Positions 1 to 6,454 of a stretch of DNA of 16,861 bases are shown here, piece after piece; position 1 is the first letter of the stretch, and every line of letters starts with the position of its first letter. Position numbers and translations under genes: made by a program. The notes beneath the pieces were generated by a model, which was given only the letters and a program-made list of their open reading frames with translations, was not told where the DNA came from and did no database searches. Source of the DNA: Bacillota bacterium (lineage in GTDB: Bacteria; Bacillota; Clostridia; Lachnospirales; Lachnospiraceae); the NCBI GenBank assembly GCA_023399455.1, contig JAEWPN010000048.1, forward strand, positions 1-16,861. Direction: 5' to 3'.

Positions 1-226
1 GTAGTCATTCCGGGCGCCTTCCGCTCCTTAAGAGCTTCTTCTTCCCGTTACGACTTTTACTGTTTTTTAGGTTGCATCCTTTCGGATGCCGTTCTCTGAA
101 TTTTCATTCATGCTGCTGCATGTTCCCTTTCGGGCCATGCGCTCATTTAAGAATTTTCAGGGTTGCATTACTGTTTATTTGTCAAGGTTCTGCTCGTTCC
201 CGCTCTGTCATTCTTTGTCGGCAACG
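1..226 (-). other. Probable rRNA operon leader (5' external transcribed spacer), runs off the left edge
   Basis: Read on the minus strand, the 226 bases after the strong promoter at 233-262 carry no credible reading frame but are full of structure. A boxA-like stretch at 170-187 (minus strand CCTTGACAAATAAACAGT) resembles the Bacillus rRNA antitermination element CTTTGAAAACTAAACA, with about 12 of 16 bases alike by eye. It is followed by three hairpins closed by GAAA loops, at 118-140, 97-110 and 74-89. A strong sigma-A promoter with an AT-rich upstream tract, a boxA and a structured untranslated leader is the usual front end of an rRNA operon. I therefore infer that 16S rRNA starts just left of position 1; no 16S sequence is visible here. 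A tRNA or other stable-RNA operon is the alternative. Confidence 0.65.
74..140 (-). repeat. Three successive GAAA-tetraloop hairpins in the leader
   Basis: On the minus strand: 140-118 forms GCATG-G-CCC, loop GAAA, GGG-AA-CATGC; 110-97 forms TGAAT, loop GAAA, ATTCA; 89-74 forms GCATCC, loop GAAA, GGATGC. The stems are perfect apart from a small bulge in the first. All three share the same GNRA tetraloop only in the minus-strand RNA (UUUC on the other strand), which supports transcription toward position 1. Confidence 0.7.
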
Positions 227-232
227 AAGATG

Positions 233-290
233 AGTATATCATTACTGATACGGGATTGTCAACACATTTTTGGAAAAATTTTTAAGGATT
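233..290 (-). promoter_or_regulatory. Strong sigma-A promoter with UP-like AT tract (rRNA-type)
   Basis: On the minus strand a perfect -35 TTGACA (262-257) is followed after 18 bases by -10 TATACT (238-233), placing the start of transcription near 226. Immediately upstream of the -35, at about 263-290, are alternating A and T runs (minus strand AAAAATTTTTCC) of the kind bound by the RNA polymerase alpha C-terminal domain. It fires toward position 1, away from the CvpA gene and toward the structured leader. Confidence 0.75.
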
Positions 291-351
291 TTTTATTGAC
301 CTTTTTTCTTCTATATATAATGGGTATAATGCCCCGATTAAGACTTATTAA

Positions 352-825
352 TTATAACATTGCAATCCAATTGGCGATGTAATTTTTATTGTATATGTTT
401 ATAAGAATTGTACTCTGGTGCGTCCACTCCATAACCTTTTCACCGAACTGCCCCGTAGGAAAGCTTCCAATAATTACATATATGATCCAAAACACAGCCA
501 GCACCTCTAAAGCACCTGCCCCAATACCGAGCAGCTTATTGATAAGGTTGATAACCGGGAGCTTTGCGATAGTTTCTAACGACTTCATCAATACACCTAT
601 CAAACGATATACCATGCTTACCGCAACTAACAGAACAACAGAGATTATTATAGTCTTCGTATTTTTCTCCATGACGCTGGCAAAAAGCAGAAGTGCCATG
701 GAAAGCACAACTAAGGCCATGAATAAGGACACCAAGCTGTTCACTTCTTTTGCAAATCCGTTTTTAAATCCTCTTAAGGCACGCCACAGCGCAAACGCAA
801 TAAAAATTATTACTAGTAAATTCAC
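352..825 (-). CDS. CvpA-family membrane protein
   Basis: 157 residues, almost entirely hydrophobic, with about four membrane segments (near residues 1-14, 29-50, 57-79 and 100-121). The CvpA-like features are the N-terminal RGFKNGF-type Gly-rich turn after helix 1 and the KLPVINLINKLLG amphipathic stretch before the last helix. CvpA proteins sit in the inner membrane; the founder is needed for colicin V production, and the biochemical role in Gram-positives is not settled. The start codon is GTG (825-823), preceded by AGGAG with 8 bases of spacing. That ribosome binding site straddles the stop codon of the upstream gene, 11 bases away, so the two are almost certainly co-transcribed. The family call rests on topology and general resemblance and is moderately secure. 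Confidence 0.75.
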   Translation of the reverse strand: MNLLVIIFIAFALWRALRGFKNGFAKEVNSLVSLFMALVVLSMALLLFASVMEKNTKTIIISVVLLVAVSMVYRLIGVLMKSLETIAKLPVINLINKLLGIGAGALEVLAVFWIIYVIIGSFPTGQFGEKVMEWTHQSTILINIYNKNYIANWIAML

Positions 826-836
826 CTATTTCGCTC

Positions 837-2042
837 CTATTTCATTTCGATTATGTTCAACGCATCTTGAGTCATCATGATAAAGCGGTTCGTTTTTTCT
901 GTGGGAGCAAACAAATAGGCTGTTTCCTCAAATGCCGCTTTGAAGCGTTCCACTCCCTGCATATTGCTTACGCTGTATTCGGTATCGCCATAAATAATAA
1001 TATCGTCTTTATCAAAAATAATATCTTTGTATTCCGTATCGAACTTCTTAGTGGTCACAAGCCTTCCTTCTGTATTATATACATCCAGACGGTATTTTGC
1101 ATCGCCTTCCGTATCCAGAAACACTAATCCCACGTATTGATCACTGTAAAAAAGGCTCTGTACCTCTTCACCAAGGAGGTTCTCCGCCGCACTGGTAGGC
1201 TTCTGATCTCCGGTAAAAAACATAATTCTATCATCAGCTACCGCAAAAACAGTACTTGAATTTATAAATTTAATAAAAGGCACCACCGTTCCCTGATAAT
1301 CATAGCCGCTGACAAATCGGTCCGAAGATTGGTTCTGCCCTACCTCTCCGAAATTGTGAAATGCTATGGAGGACTTCATCTTGCCGCTATCCACATAAAA
1401 ATAGGAAATGGCAAGCAGTTCGCCGTTGGGAGAAATGCTGATATCTATGGGATAGCCCGACTTGTCCATAGTAGTTTCGGCCTTTACTAATATGTTTCCT
1501 GCAGTATCAAACAGGTTGATTCTCGTAATATTCGCATCGTCCAGTATCGCGGCAACCACACCGTTTTTTGCAACACAGAAATTCCGGATGGGCATATTCG
1601 TAGTTATTTCTCCCATGCTTCCCGTCTCGTTCATTACATATATCGTTCTGCCATTGTAATCGCCTATCGCAACTACAGAACCGTTCACATCCACCATGGG
1701 ATTTTGCATCTCATAGGTCTGATTCCACTGTACATTCCCCTTACTATCCATACAGTTAGCGCCATCCTTACTGTATGTGAGGATACTCGTCCCCAAGGAA
1801 CAATAGTAAGAACCCTCCACTTTTGAAACAGGAACGGAGCCGGTCACTATACTCTCGCTGTAGGACCTGTTCTGCCAGCTTACAAAAATAATTGCGGCAA
1901 TGGCGGCTATCAATAGGATTCCTAATAAGACTCTGTAGAAGCTCGTCAGCTTATGGCTTCTTATTCTCTCTTTATAATTAATATTGCGATTTCCGCTCTT
2001 TCTTTTTTCCTTGGAGCGCAAATATTCTCTGACATTTGCCAT
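837..2042 (-). CDS. DUF5711-type membrane-anchored beta-propeller-like protein
   Basis: 401 residues. A basic N-terminal cytoplasmic tail (residues 1-35, many Lys/Arg) leads into one membrane helix (about 36-55), followed by a 340-residue domain made of repeated short beta-strand units with Gly/Asp turns (for example DSKGNVQW, DTAGNILV, SPNGELLAIS, NTEGRLVTT). This pattern suggests a WD40/PQQ-like propeller outside the cell. I recognise it as the kind of protein labelled DUF5711 in Lachnospiraceae; its function is unknown. Start ATG 2042 has AAGGGG 8 bases upstream. A sigma-A promoter lies at 2095-2123. It is directly followed by the CvpA-family gene, so the pair looks like a small envelope operon. 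It could be a scaffold or sensor; nothing in the sequence indicates catalysis. Confidence 0.75.
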   Translation of the reverse strand: MANVREYLRSKEKRKSGNRNINYKERIRSHKLTSFYRVLLGILLIAAIAAIIFVSWQNRSYSESIVTGSVPVSKVEGSYYCSLGTSILTYSKDGANCMDSKGNVQWNQTYEMQNPMVDVNGSVVAIGDYNGRTIYVMNETGSMGEITTNMPIRNFCVAKNGVVAAILDDANITRINLFDTAGNILVKAETTMDKSGYPIDISISPNGELLAISYFYVDSGKMKSSIAFHNFGEVGQNQSSDRFVSGYDYQGTVVPFIKFINSSTVFAVADDRIMFFTGDQKPTSAAENLLGEEVQSLFYSDQYVGLVFLDTEGDAKYRLDVYNTEGRLVTTKKFDTEYKDIIFDKDDIIIYGDTEYSVSNMQGVERFKAAFEETAYLFAPTEKTNRFIMMTQDALNIIEMK

Positions 2043-2094
2043 TATTGATGCCCCTTTGCAGCTATTATTTAGAAATATAAATCATGTGCTTTTT

Positions 2095-2123
2095 ATTTTA
2101 TCACACTTGCAGGACGGCTTCAA
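2095..2123 (-). promoter_or_regulatory. Sigma-A promoter for the DUF5711-cvpA pair
   Basis: On the minus strand, TTGAAG (2123-2118), a 17-base spacer and TAAAAT (2100-2095) lie about 50 bases upstream of the ATG at 2042 and downstream of the previous stop (2152). Transcription would start near 2088. Confidence 0.6.
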
Positions 2124-2151
2124 TTAATTTAGTTTCCGAATATCCTAACAT

Positions 2152-2823
2152 TTACGGTTCCTCCAGCGCTTCATTCATCTCCACGGCGGCTTCTTTGAAG
2201 TCTTCCATCTTCTCAAAATTGTTGACCGTAGTTATCGCCATTGCGCATATGATAATAAAAATACAGATGACTACTGCACGGATAATATCATATACCGGCG
2301 ATTCCGGCAATACTTCCGTCTGGCTTAGCGCCACCAGTTCCGCCTGCGCAGAAGCAGCCTTTGCCTCCTCTTCTTTCTTTTCACTTTGTCTCGCATATGG
2401 CACCCTTTTTATTTCTTCTTCATAAGTAAGACCCAGGTATTTTCCCATGATAGGCTCTTTCTCATAAAAAATATAATATCCCTCGATAGGTTGTCCGCCA
2501 TTTCCGTCACCGATCAGGATGCCTTCGCACATGCCTTGTGTACACTTCCACATATCCGTATTCAAACAGCCGACTTCTTCATATACTGAAAAAATGCTTT
2601 CTTTTTGAACAATTTCCCTTGGATTCTTTTTTTCCGCACCATATATGACACAGATTTCCTCACTGAAATTTCTTTCTCTTTTTCCATATAAAATAATTCG
2701 CTCGTTTCCTTCTGTCTCCTCGAACTTGAACCGCTCTAAATAAGAGAGCACATAATCTTCTATATAAATTTTTCTTTTACCGTCTATTTTCCCTATTCTT
2801 TTGACGACCTCCGGCACTTCCAT
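2152..2823 (-). CDS. Hypothetical protein with C-terminal membrane anchor
   Basis: 223 residues, function not recognised. Residues 1-140 form a soluble domain of alternating beta strands and helices (KIYIEDYVLSYLERF, then ERIILYGKRE and EEICVIYGAEKK). The strand pattern is loosely reminiscent of JAB/MPN-type folds, but I see no HxH...D metal site. A charged Glu/Lys/Ala-rich linker (about 145-170) leads to a single membrane helix at about 179-200 and a short acidic tail, suggesting a cytoplasmic domain tethered to the membrane. The start is firm: AGGAGG sits 7 bases before ATG 2823. The 5' end is unusual because a 9-bp perfect inverted repeat overlaps the start codon. It has its own extended -10 promoter and is separated from the DUF5711 gene by 109 bases with a second promoter. 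Confidence 0.7.
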   Translation of the reverse strand: MEVPEVVKRIGKIDGKRKIYIEDYVLSYLERFKFEETEGNERIILYGKRERNFSEEICVIYGAEKKNPREIVQKESIFSVYEEVGCLNTDMWKCTQGMCEGILIGDGNGGQPIEGYYIFYEKEPIMGKYLGLTYEEEIKRVPYARQSEKKEEEAKAASAQAELVALSQTEVLPESPVYDIIRAVVICIFIIICAMAITTVNNFEKMEDFKEAAVEMNEALEEP

Positions 2824-2854
2824 GGGCGCACCTCCTCATTCTGGATGCGCCCAT
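2822..2854. repeat. 9-bp perfect inverted repeat spanning ribosome binding site and start codon
   Basis: ATGGGCGCA (2822-2830) and its exact complement TGCGCCCAT (2846-2854) flank a 15-base spacer containing the Shine-Dalgarno AGGAGG of the minus-strand gene starting at 2823. The left arm includes two bases of that start codon, and the right arm reaches two bases into the -10 hexamer (overlap 2853-2854). It may be an operator or, if a longer transcript exists, a translation-control hairpin. Confidence 0.7.
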
Positions 2855-2861
2855 TATAGCA
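2853..2861 (-). promoter_or_regulatory. Extended -10 promoter for the hypothetical membrane-anchored protein
   Basis: The minus strand has TGCTATAAT (2861-2853), a perfect -10 with the TGn extension. The -35 region (about 2876-2881, TAAAAA) is poor, as tolerated by extended -10 promoters. The predicted start near 2846 gives a very short 5' UTR of about 23 bases holding only the ribosome binding site. Confidence 0.5.
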
Positions 2862-2959
2862 CTGCCCTGCTCATATTTTTATCGGAATATGTCACGGTTT
2901 TTGAGACTTTTATCGACAAAAAAGGCGACGCGAAAATATCCCTTCAATAAAGAGATTTT

Positions 2960-3415
2960 TTAATTGTTCATTTCATCTTTATTCATTTTATTGTCAATAC
3001 TTTCTTGTTTTTTCTTATTTATGAATCGCATTAATGTATGTATTATAAAACTGAAAACAGTGAAACAAACAAAAAACAGCACTAGATTTTCTATATTATC
3101 CTCTCCGCTTAAAAATGCTAATAGTATTACAGAAATAACGCCCGAGGTTAATATACTGATCAATAGGCTTTTACTGCTTTTCTCTTTTGGACTCCATATA
3201 TCTATACCCGCCGTCAGGTGACGAATTGTCATGTATATCCCACTACCTATCAAGCAGAATAATTCAACGGCAAACTGAGAAAACGGTGCATTTAAAAAGA
3301 ACTGTTGTACAATAATCGAAATAACTAAAATACATACTAAAACCTGATATGCATCACTTTGAATTTTTCTTCTTGTTAAAACTATTCGTTCATCTTGTAT
3401 TCTGTCATTTTTCAT
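2960..3415 (-). CDS. Four-helix membrane protein (DUF6773-like), coupled to XRE regulator
   Basis: 151 residues from ATG 3415. A short charged N-terminus (MKNDRIQDERIVLTRRKI) precedes four predicted membrane helices (about 22-40, 46-66, 84-103, 110-130) and a Lys/Asn-rich hydrophilic tail. It resembles clostridial DUF6773-type membrane proteins of unknown function. I prefer ATG 3415 over an in-frame TTG at 3430, because GGGAGGAG lies just upstream of the ATG and inside the longer version, and because the ATG overlaps the regulator's TGA as ATGA (3412-3415), the mark of translational coupling. The base composition is very AT-rich (13 G/C in 60 bases at 3001-3060), unlike the dnaX region. It probably acts together with, or is sensed through, the regulator encoded upstream. 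Confidence 0.7.
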   Translation of the reverse strand: MKNDRIQDERIVLTRRKIQSDAYQVLVCILVISIIVQQFFLNAPFSQFAVELFCLIGSGIYMTIRHLTAGIDIWSPKEKSSKSLLISILTSGVISVILLAFLSGEDNIENLVLFFVCFTVFSFIIHTLMRFINKKKQESIDNKMNKDEMNN

Positions 3416-3612
3416 TGCATCTCCTCCCAAAATAAATCGTTTAAGGTTTTGTTTAACGCTCTACAGATCGCAATACACAGATTTAATGTAGGATTATAAT
3501 CACCCGCTTCAATTAAGCCTATCGTTTGCCTTGTCACACCAACCGCTTTTGCTAAATCCTCTTGCTTCATATCACATTCTATACGAGCAATCTTCATTCG
3601 TTTATTTTTCAT
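3412..3612 (-). CDS. Small XRE/Cro-CI-type HTH transcriptional regulator
   Basis: 66 residues, essentially a single helix-turn-helix domain with no ligand domain. The hallmark pattern is clear: QEDLAKAVGVTRQTIGLIEAGDYNPTL (residues 17-43), with Q17-DLA, the turn VGV and the recognition helix TRQTIGLIE, followed by LNLCIAICRALNKTLNDLFWEE. Stand-alone regulators of this size (65-70 aa) are often paired with a small membrane protein. Here the downstream four-helix protein overlaps by ATGA. The start ATG 3612 has an AGGGGG-type ribosome binding site. It is driven by a promoter with both hexamers perfect (3636-3664) and only a 17-base leader, so tight binding there could autoregulate the pair. The family call is secure; target and signal are unknown. 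Confidence 0.92.
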   Translation of the reverse strand: MKNKRMKIARIECDMKQEDLAKAVGVTRQTIGLIEAGDYNPTLNLCIAICRALNKTLNDLFWEEMQ

Positions 3613-3635
3613 ACATTACCCCCTTTATATCGCAC

Positions 3636-3664
3636 ATTATATATTAAACATTACATTATGTCAA
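3636..3664 (-). promoter_or_regulatory. Perfect-consensus sigma-A promoter for the XRE/membrane-protein pair
   Basis: On the minus strand TTGACA (3664-3659), exactly 17 bases, and TATAAT (3641-3636). Transcription would start near 3629. The spacer contains a tandem TAATGTAATGT repeat that could be the binding site of the short XRE regulator; that last point is inference. Confidence 0.85.
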
Positions 3665-3689
3665 ATATATATTTCATTTCTTCAAAAGT

Positions 3690-3733
3690 AAAAAGGGCAG
3701 CGAGCATATCCTTATACTCACCGCCACTTTTTT
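3690..3733. terminator. Probable bidirectional terminator after the BAAT-type hydrolase gene
   Basis: A five-base A run (3690-3694) and a T run (3728-3733) flank an imperfect stem: AAAAAG with CTTTTT, GGC with GCC, GAG with CTC and ATA with TAT around a TCCT loop, interrupted by internal loops. On the minus strand it ends in CCCTTTTTAC. It lies between the hydrolase stop (3835) and the XRE promoter (3664), where a stop of transcription is expected. The rest of 3734-3834 holds nothing I can name. Confidence 0.55.
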
Positions 3734-3834
3734 AACAATATTTTCAAGTATCTTTTTCCGGCTATCGTATTCACCTAAAGCTTCTGATTTTAGACATAAG
3801 GGGAAATTAACCTCTCCAAAATCGGCCTTTAGAA

Positions 3835-4755
3835 CTACCATTTCGCTATTGCTTCTGATAATTTTACATCAATATCTATTCTTGTTTCCTTACATTCTCT
3901 TGGATTCTGCCTCCCGGATTTAAATGCGAATCTAATTAACAAGCCGGAAACCAATGGTATGACAGACTCAAGCATGGTCTGCGGGAAAACAAAATGTGTT
4001 CCGTACTTATAAAGCAGCGACTGATATTGACTGTCATGAGCATGGATTTTAAGCCTTTTTTCCATTCTTTTGATATACTTACAGGTATCCCATAGCACGT
4101 CGTCTTCTGCGCCTACAAAGATAATGCTGCCCTTAATGTTCTCAACCTTTATTTTTTCTTCCTCGCTTACGGGATGCAGTCTTTCTGATTCACGAAACAT
4201 TTCTCTGCTTGCAATAAAATTTCCACTCTCTTTTGATTCCTTTTTAATCATTTGCCAATATGCCGGATGACGATACGCATACGGAAGATACGGCAAAGGC
4301 TTTCCCTTATATGAAACGCTTGATTCATTTATACCCGGCCTTTCATGGGCGCCATCAATCCTATCCTGGTAAAATCCTTCCATAATAAAATCGCTTGGCG
4401 ATATAGCAATCGTTAATGTAATATCATGATAATATGATGCGGCAACCAAAGCCAGCATACCGGTAGTAGAGGCTCCGACAATGCCGATTTTATTATTCTC
4501 TTGTTTTTTAAGATATTGTATGGCTGCGCCGAATCTTTCTAAAGGATAGTTATGATGACCATAGTCTTTTTTGGCAGGTGACATGGCCAATACGTTACAT
4601 CCCAACTTCTGAAACCATTTCACACCTGAAACAGCCATCCTGTCATCAACAGCATCACCGATCATCAGGATGATCGCTCTGTTGCTTTTGGGAATGTTAG
4701 GATAATATGCTCCATAAAACCCATCTTTATTTATATCTAAAAATATTTTTTTCAT
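3835..4755 (-). CDS. Alpha/beta hydrolase, BAAT / acyl-CoA thioester hydrolase C-terminal type
   Basis: 306 residues from ATG 4755. The fold is alpha/beta hydrolase: the strand-turn-helix nucleophile elbow GIVGASTTGMLAL puts the serine at residue 96, an acid lies in VGAEDDVLWDT (Asp218/219), and the histidine is in KYGTHFVFP (His254). This Ser-Asp-His order, with the D-x-x-W pattern after the acid and G-T/x-H-x-x-x-P around the histidine, matches the C-terminal domain of bile acid-CoA:amino acid N-acyltransferases and acyl-CoA thioesterases. It lacks the N-terminal domain of the animal enzymes and has no signal peptide, so it is probably a cytoplasmic esterase or thioesterase of unknown substrate. 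An alternative ATG at 4767 sits only 1-2 bases after AAGGG, too close for normal initiation; the ATG at 4755 is about 13 bases away, so neither is ideal. The 5' gap to the toroid gene (142 bases) has no convincing promoter. Confidence 0.75.
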   Translation of the reverse strand: MKKIFLDINKDGFYGAYYPNIPKSNRAIILMIGDAVDDRMAVSGVKWFQKLGCNVLAMSPAKKDYGHHNYPLERFGAAIQYLKKQENNKIGIVGASTTGMLALVAASYYHDITLTIAISPSDFIMEGFYQDRIDGAHERPGINESSVSYKGKPLPYLPYAYRHPAYWQMIKKESKESGNFIASREMFRESERLHPVSEEEKIKVENIKGSIIFVGAEDDVLWDTCKYIKRMEKRLKIHAHDSQYQSLLYKYGTHFVFPQTMLESVIPLVSGLLIRFAFKSGRQNPRECKETRIDIDVKLSEAIAKW

Positions 4756-4897
4756 ACTAATAACCATTCCCTTCTCATGATCTGCAAACTTTGGACCGCA
4801 GGCACAAAGTTGCGTGTGAAAAATTCATATTTTCCTATGTGCAAGTCTTTGCTTCATAAATATAATGAGCAGTTACATAAATTGCGCAGTTTGCTCA

Positions 4898-5770
4898 TCA
4901 TGAACCAGACAGCCATATCGGAAATAAAGAGGAAATCCATTCCGATGCTTTGCGTCTGGTTTCAAAACCTATATAACCTTTATAGCTGTAATGATAATCG
5001 ATCTTCCATTGGTTTTCACCTATTTGCTTTTCCTGGAGAAGATATAGCAGATACGAGGTGTTTTCATGTGCCGTCAGCCGTCTTTTCCCCGCGATATAAA
5101 TTAAGTCTGTAAGGGAGAGAGCATAACTTTGCGGAAACATGATGTCCGTAATATGCGGACTGATTGGTCTGCCGTTCGATAGTCGCTGAAACATGTTATG
5201 CCCAAGCATATAACCTGTTCCCTGCATAAGAAGGCTTTCCACCTTCTGATTTTCGTGCTTAATACATTCCGAATAAGTTACCAGCGCACGGACCGTTTTG
5301 CCGATTCCAATATAGCATGGCGTTTTTCCAAGGCAGCCGCCATGCTTGCAGACCCCTTTATAAGGCCATGAAGTAGTTTGATTACGCTCAAAAAGCTGAT
5401 ATCGTTCTATCCAGCTTAAAGCTGCCTGTGCTTCTTTACTGGCAGCAAGCCCAAGCCGGCAATAGGCTTCTAACAGCATGGCATTGTAACAGGGAACTAT
5501 TTCTTCCACTCCACCTAGACATGAAAAGCCTTCTGCCGTGGCAATGCCCCGATTTATATAGGCAATCATTTTTTGCATATAAGGCATTCTTTCAATATAT
5601 GGGATTTCGCTCAGACCCATGATCCGAAAGACAGCAAACAGAGGATGCTCCACAAAATCCGCTGTCAGCTTCCCGACTAATCTCGATTGACTCAGCAGAT
5701 TCAAGATCTCGTCAGTCTTCAAATATTCGTTTTTTTCAGAAGCAATCCTCAAAACTAATGCGGAATCCAT
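4898..5770 (-). CDS. Alpha-toroid (prenyltransferase / squalene-cyclase-like) protein
   Basis: 290 residues, strongly helical, with helix-hairpin units reminiscent of the alpha/alpha toroid of terpenoid cyclases and prenyltransferase beta subunits (for example CYNAMLLEAYCRLGL, residues 94-108, and SYALSLTDLIYIAGKRRL near 215-232). The centre holds a conspicuous cluster, CKHGGCLGKTPCYIG (C141, H143, C146, C152), similar to the Gly/Cys-rich stretch of bacterial toroid proteins often mislabelled NifH-like. No DxDD or DDxxD cyclase motif is visible, so enzymatic terpene chemistry cannot be claimed; the Cys/His set could bind a metal. Start ATG 5770 has a textbook AGGAGG 7 bases upstream. It follows the acetyltransferase homologue by only 54 bases with no terminator, so the two are likely co-transcribed. 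Biological role unknown. Confidence 0.6.
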   Translation of the reverse strand: MDSALVLRIASEKNEYLKTDEILNLLSQSRLVGKLTADFVEHPLFAVFRIMGLSEIPYIERMPYMQKMIAYINRGIATAEGFSCLGGVEEIVPCYNAMLLEAYCRLGLAASKEAQAALSWIERYQLFERNQTTSWPYKGVCKHGGCLGKTPCYIGIGKTVRALVTYSECIKHENQKVESLLMQGTGYMLGHNMFQRLSNGRPISPHITDIMFPQSYALSLTDLIYIAGKRRLTAHENTSYLLYLLQEKQIGENQWKIDYHYSYKGYIGFETRRKASEWISSLFPIWLSGS

Positions 5771-5824
5771 GTTATACCTCCTGAAGATTAGTTACTGATC
5801 ATGTTCATCATTATCTTATCAATA

Positions 5825-6454
5825 TTAAAACCTGTTTAAGTAATTCTGTAAAACATCGACCAGCTTTCCAATATGTATCCCATCCACAAAAGAATGATGT
5901 ACCTGAATAGAAAAAGGAAGAATCCATTTCTTATCTCTTTGAAAAAATTTCCCCCAATCAAAAAGAGGTGTCGCATTATCTTTTTTCCCGGAGTTTGTAT
6001 GCGAAATATGAGTATATGATACCCATGGAAGGGGCGAAAACTGAAACACATTATTACCTAATGGTCCGGTAAAATATTCCTTTTGATTTTCAGCTTTTTC
6101 TATGGCTGACGCCATGTATTCTTCTAATGTATCCTGCATTTCTACATTAACGACCTTAAAAAGCTCGGTGTCTTTGTTCATATAGGTAAAAGCCGTATCA
6201 ATCTTATCATATAGTACTATCTGACCATCTACAAAGCGATATCGGAACTCTTCGATTTCGTTTGCGCATTTAGAAACAGCAAAGATTAAAGCTATCGTGA
6301 ACGAATACTCTAGTTCTTTAATTTTTGCTAAGAAATTGCTTATATCCAACTCAAAAGTGACACAGTATGAGGGCTCAACACTGTTCCTGAATATTTGGCA
6401 ATGCAATGCTCGTTTCCAGTTATTTTCATCAATTACCTCATAATTACCAGCCAT
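5825..6454 (-). CDS. Type A chloramphenicol O-acetyltransferase homologue
   Basis: 209 residues, close to the 213-219 of classical CatA enzymes. The active-site box QVHHSFVDGIHIG puts the catalytic His at 187 and the structural Asp at 191, the same 4-residue spacing as His195/Asp199 of the E. coli enzymes. PWVSYTHI (Ser146) matches the conserved PWVSFT, and the Ser-to-His distance of 41 residues equals that of CAT I. The N-terminal RKEHF motif is altered (KRALHC), followed by the conserved FELDIS strand, so this is a divergent member. The known family reaction is acetyl-CoA-dependent 3-O-acetylation of chloramphenicol in a cytoplasmic trimer; whether this protein accepts chloramphenicol cannot be read from the sequence. 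Start ATG 6454 has GGAGAGG 7-8 bases upstream. It leads a short operon with the toroid gene. Lower GC than the recR/dnaX region (20 of 60 at 6181-6240) fits acquisition. Confidence 0.88.
   Translation of the reverse strand: MAGNYEVIDENNWKRALHCQIFRNSVEPSYCVTFELDISNFLAKIKELEYSFTIALIFAVSKCANEIEEFRYRFVDGQIVLYDKIDTAFTYMNKDTELFKVVNVEMQDTLEEYMASAIEKAENQKEYFTGPLGNNVFQFSPLPWVSYTHISHTNSGKKDNATPLFDWGKFFQRDKKWILPFSIQVHHSFVDGIHIGKLVDVLQNYLNRF

Noticed and set aside
180..185. Second TTGACA on the minus strand, possible tandem rRNA promoter
   Set aside because: No -10-like hexamer 16-18 bases downstream; the surrounding sequence fits a boxA element better.
296..330. TTGACC with TATAAT copies at 316 and 325 on the plus strand, possible forward promoter
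   Set aside because: Spacings of 14 and 23 bases are wrong for sigma-A, and no plus-strand gene follows.
86..382. 98-residue plus-strand reading frame
   Set aside because: It lies across the putative rRNA leader, its promoter and the AT-rich upstream element, has no ribosome binding site and a composition unlike protein.
2933..2961. Hairpin just after the four-helix membrane-protein gene
   Set aside because: The stem has a bulge and a G-T pair, starts inside the stop codon, and on the minus strand is followed by only four T; too weak to call a terminator.
4865..4898. ATGAGCA/TGCTCAT 7-bp inverted repeat after the toroid gene
   Set aside because: 20-base loop, no T tract, and it overlaps the stop codon; likely chance or at best a weak structure.
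5836..6051. 71-residue minus-strand frame inside the acetyltransferase gene
   Set aside because: A shifted-frame shadow of a clearly conserved coding sequence.
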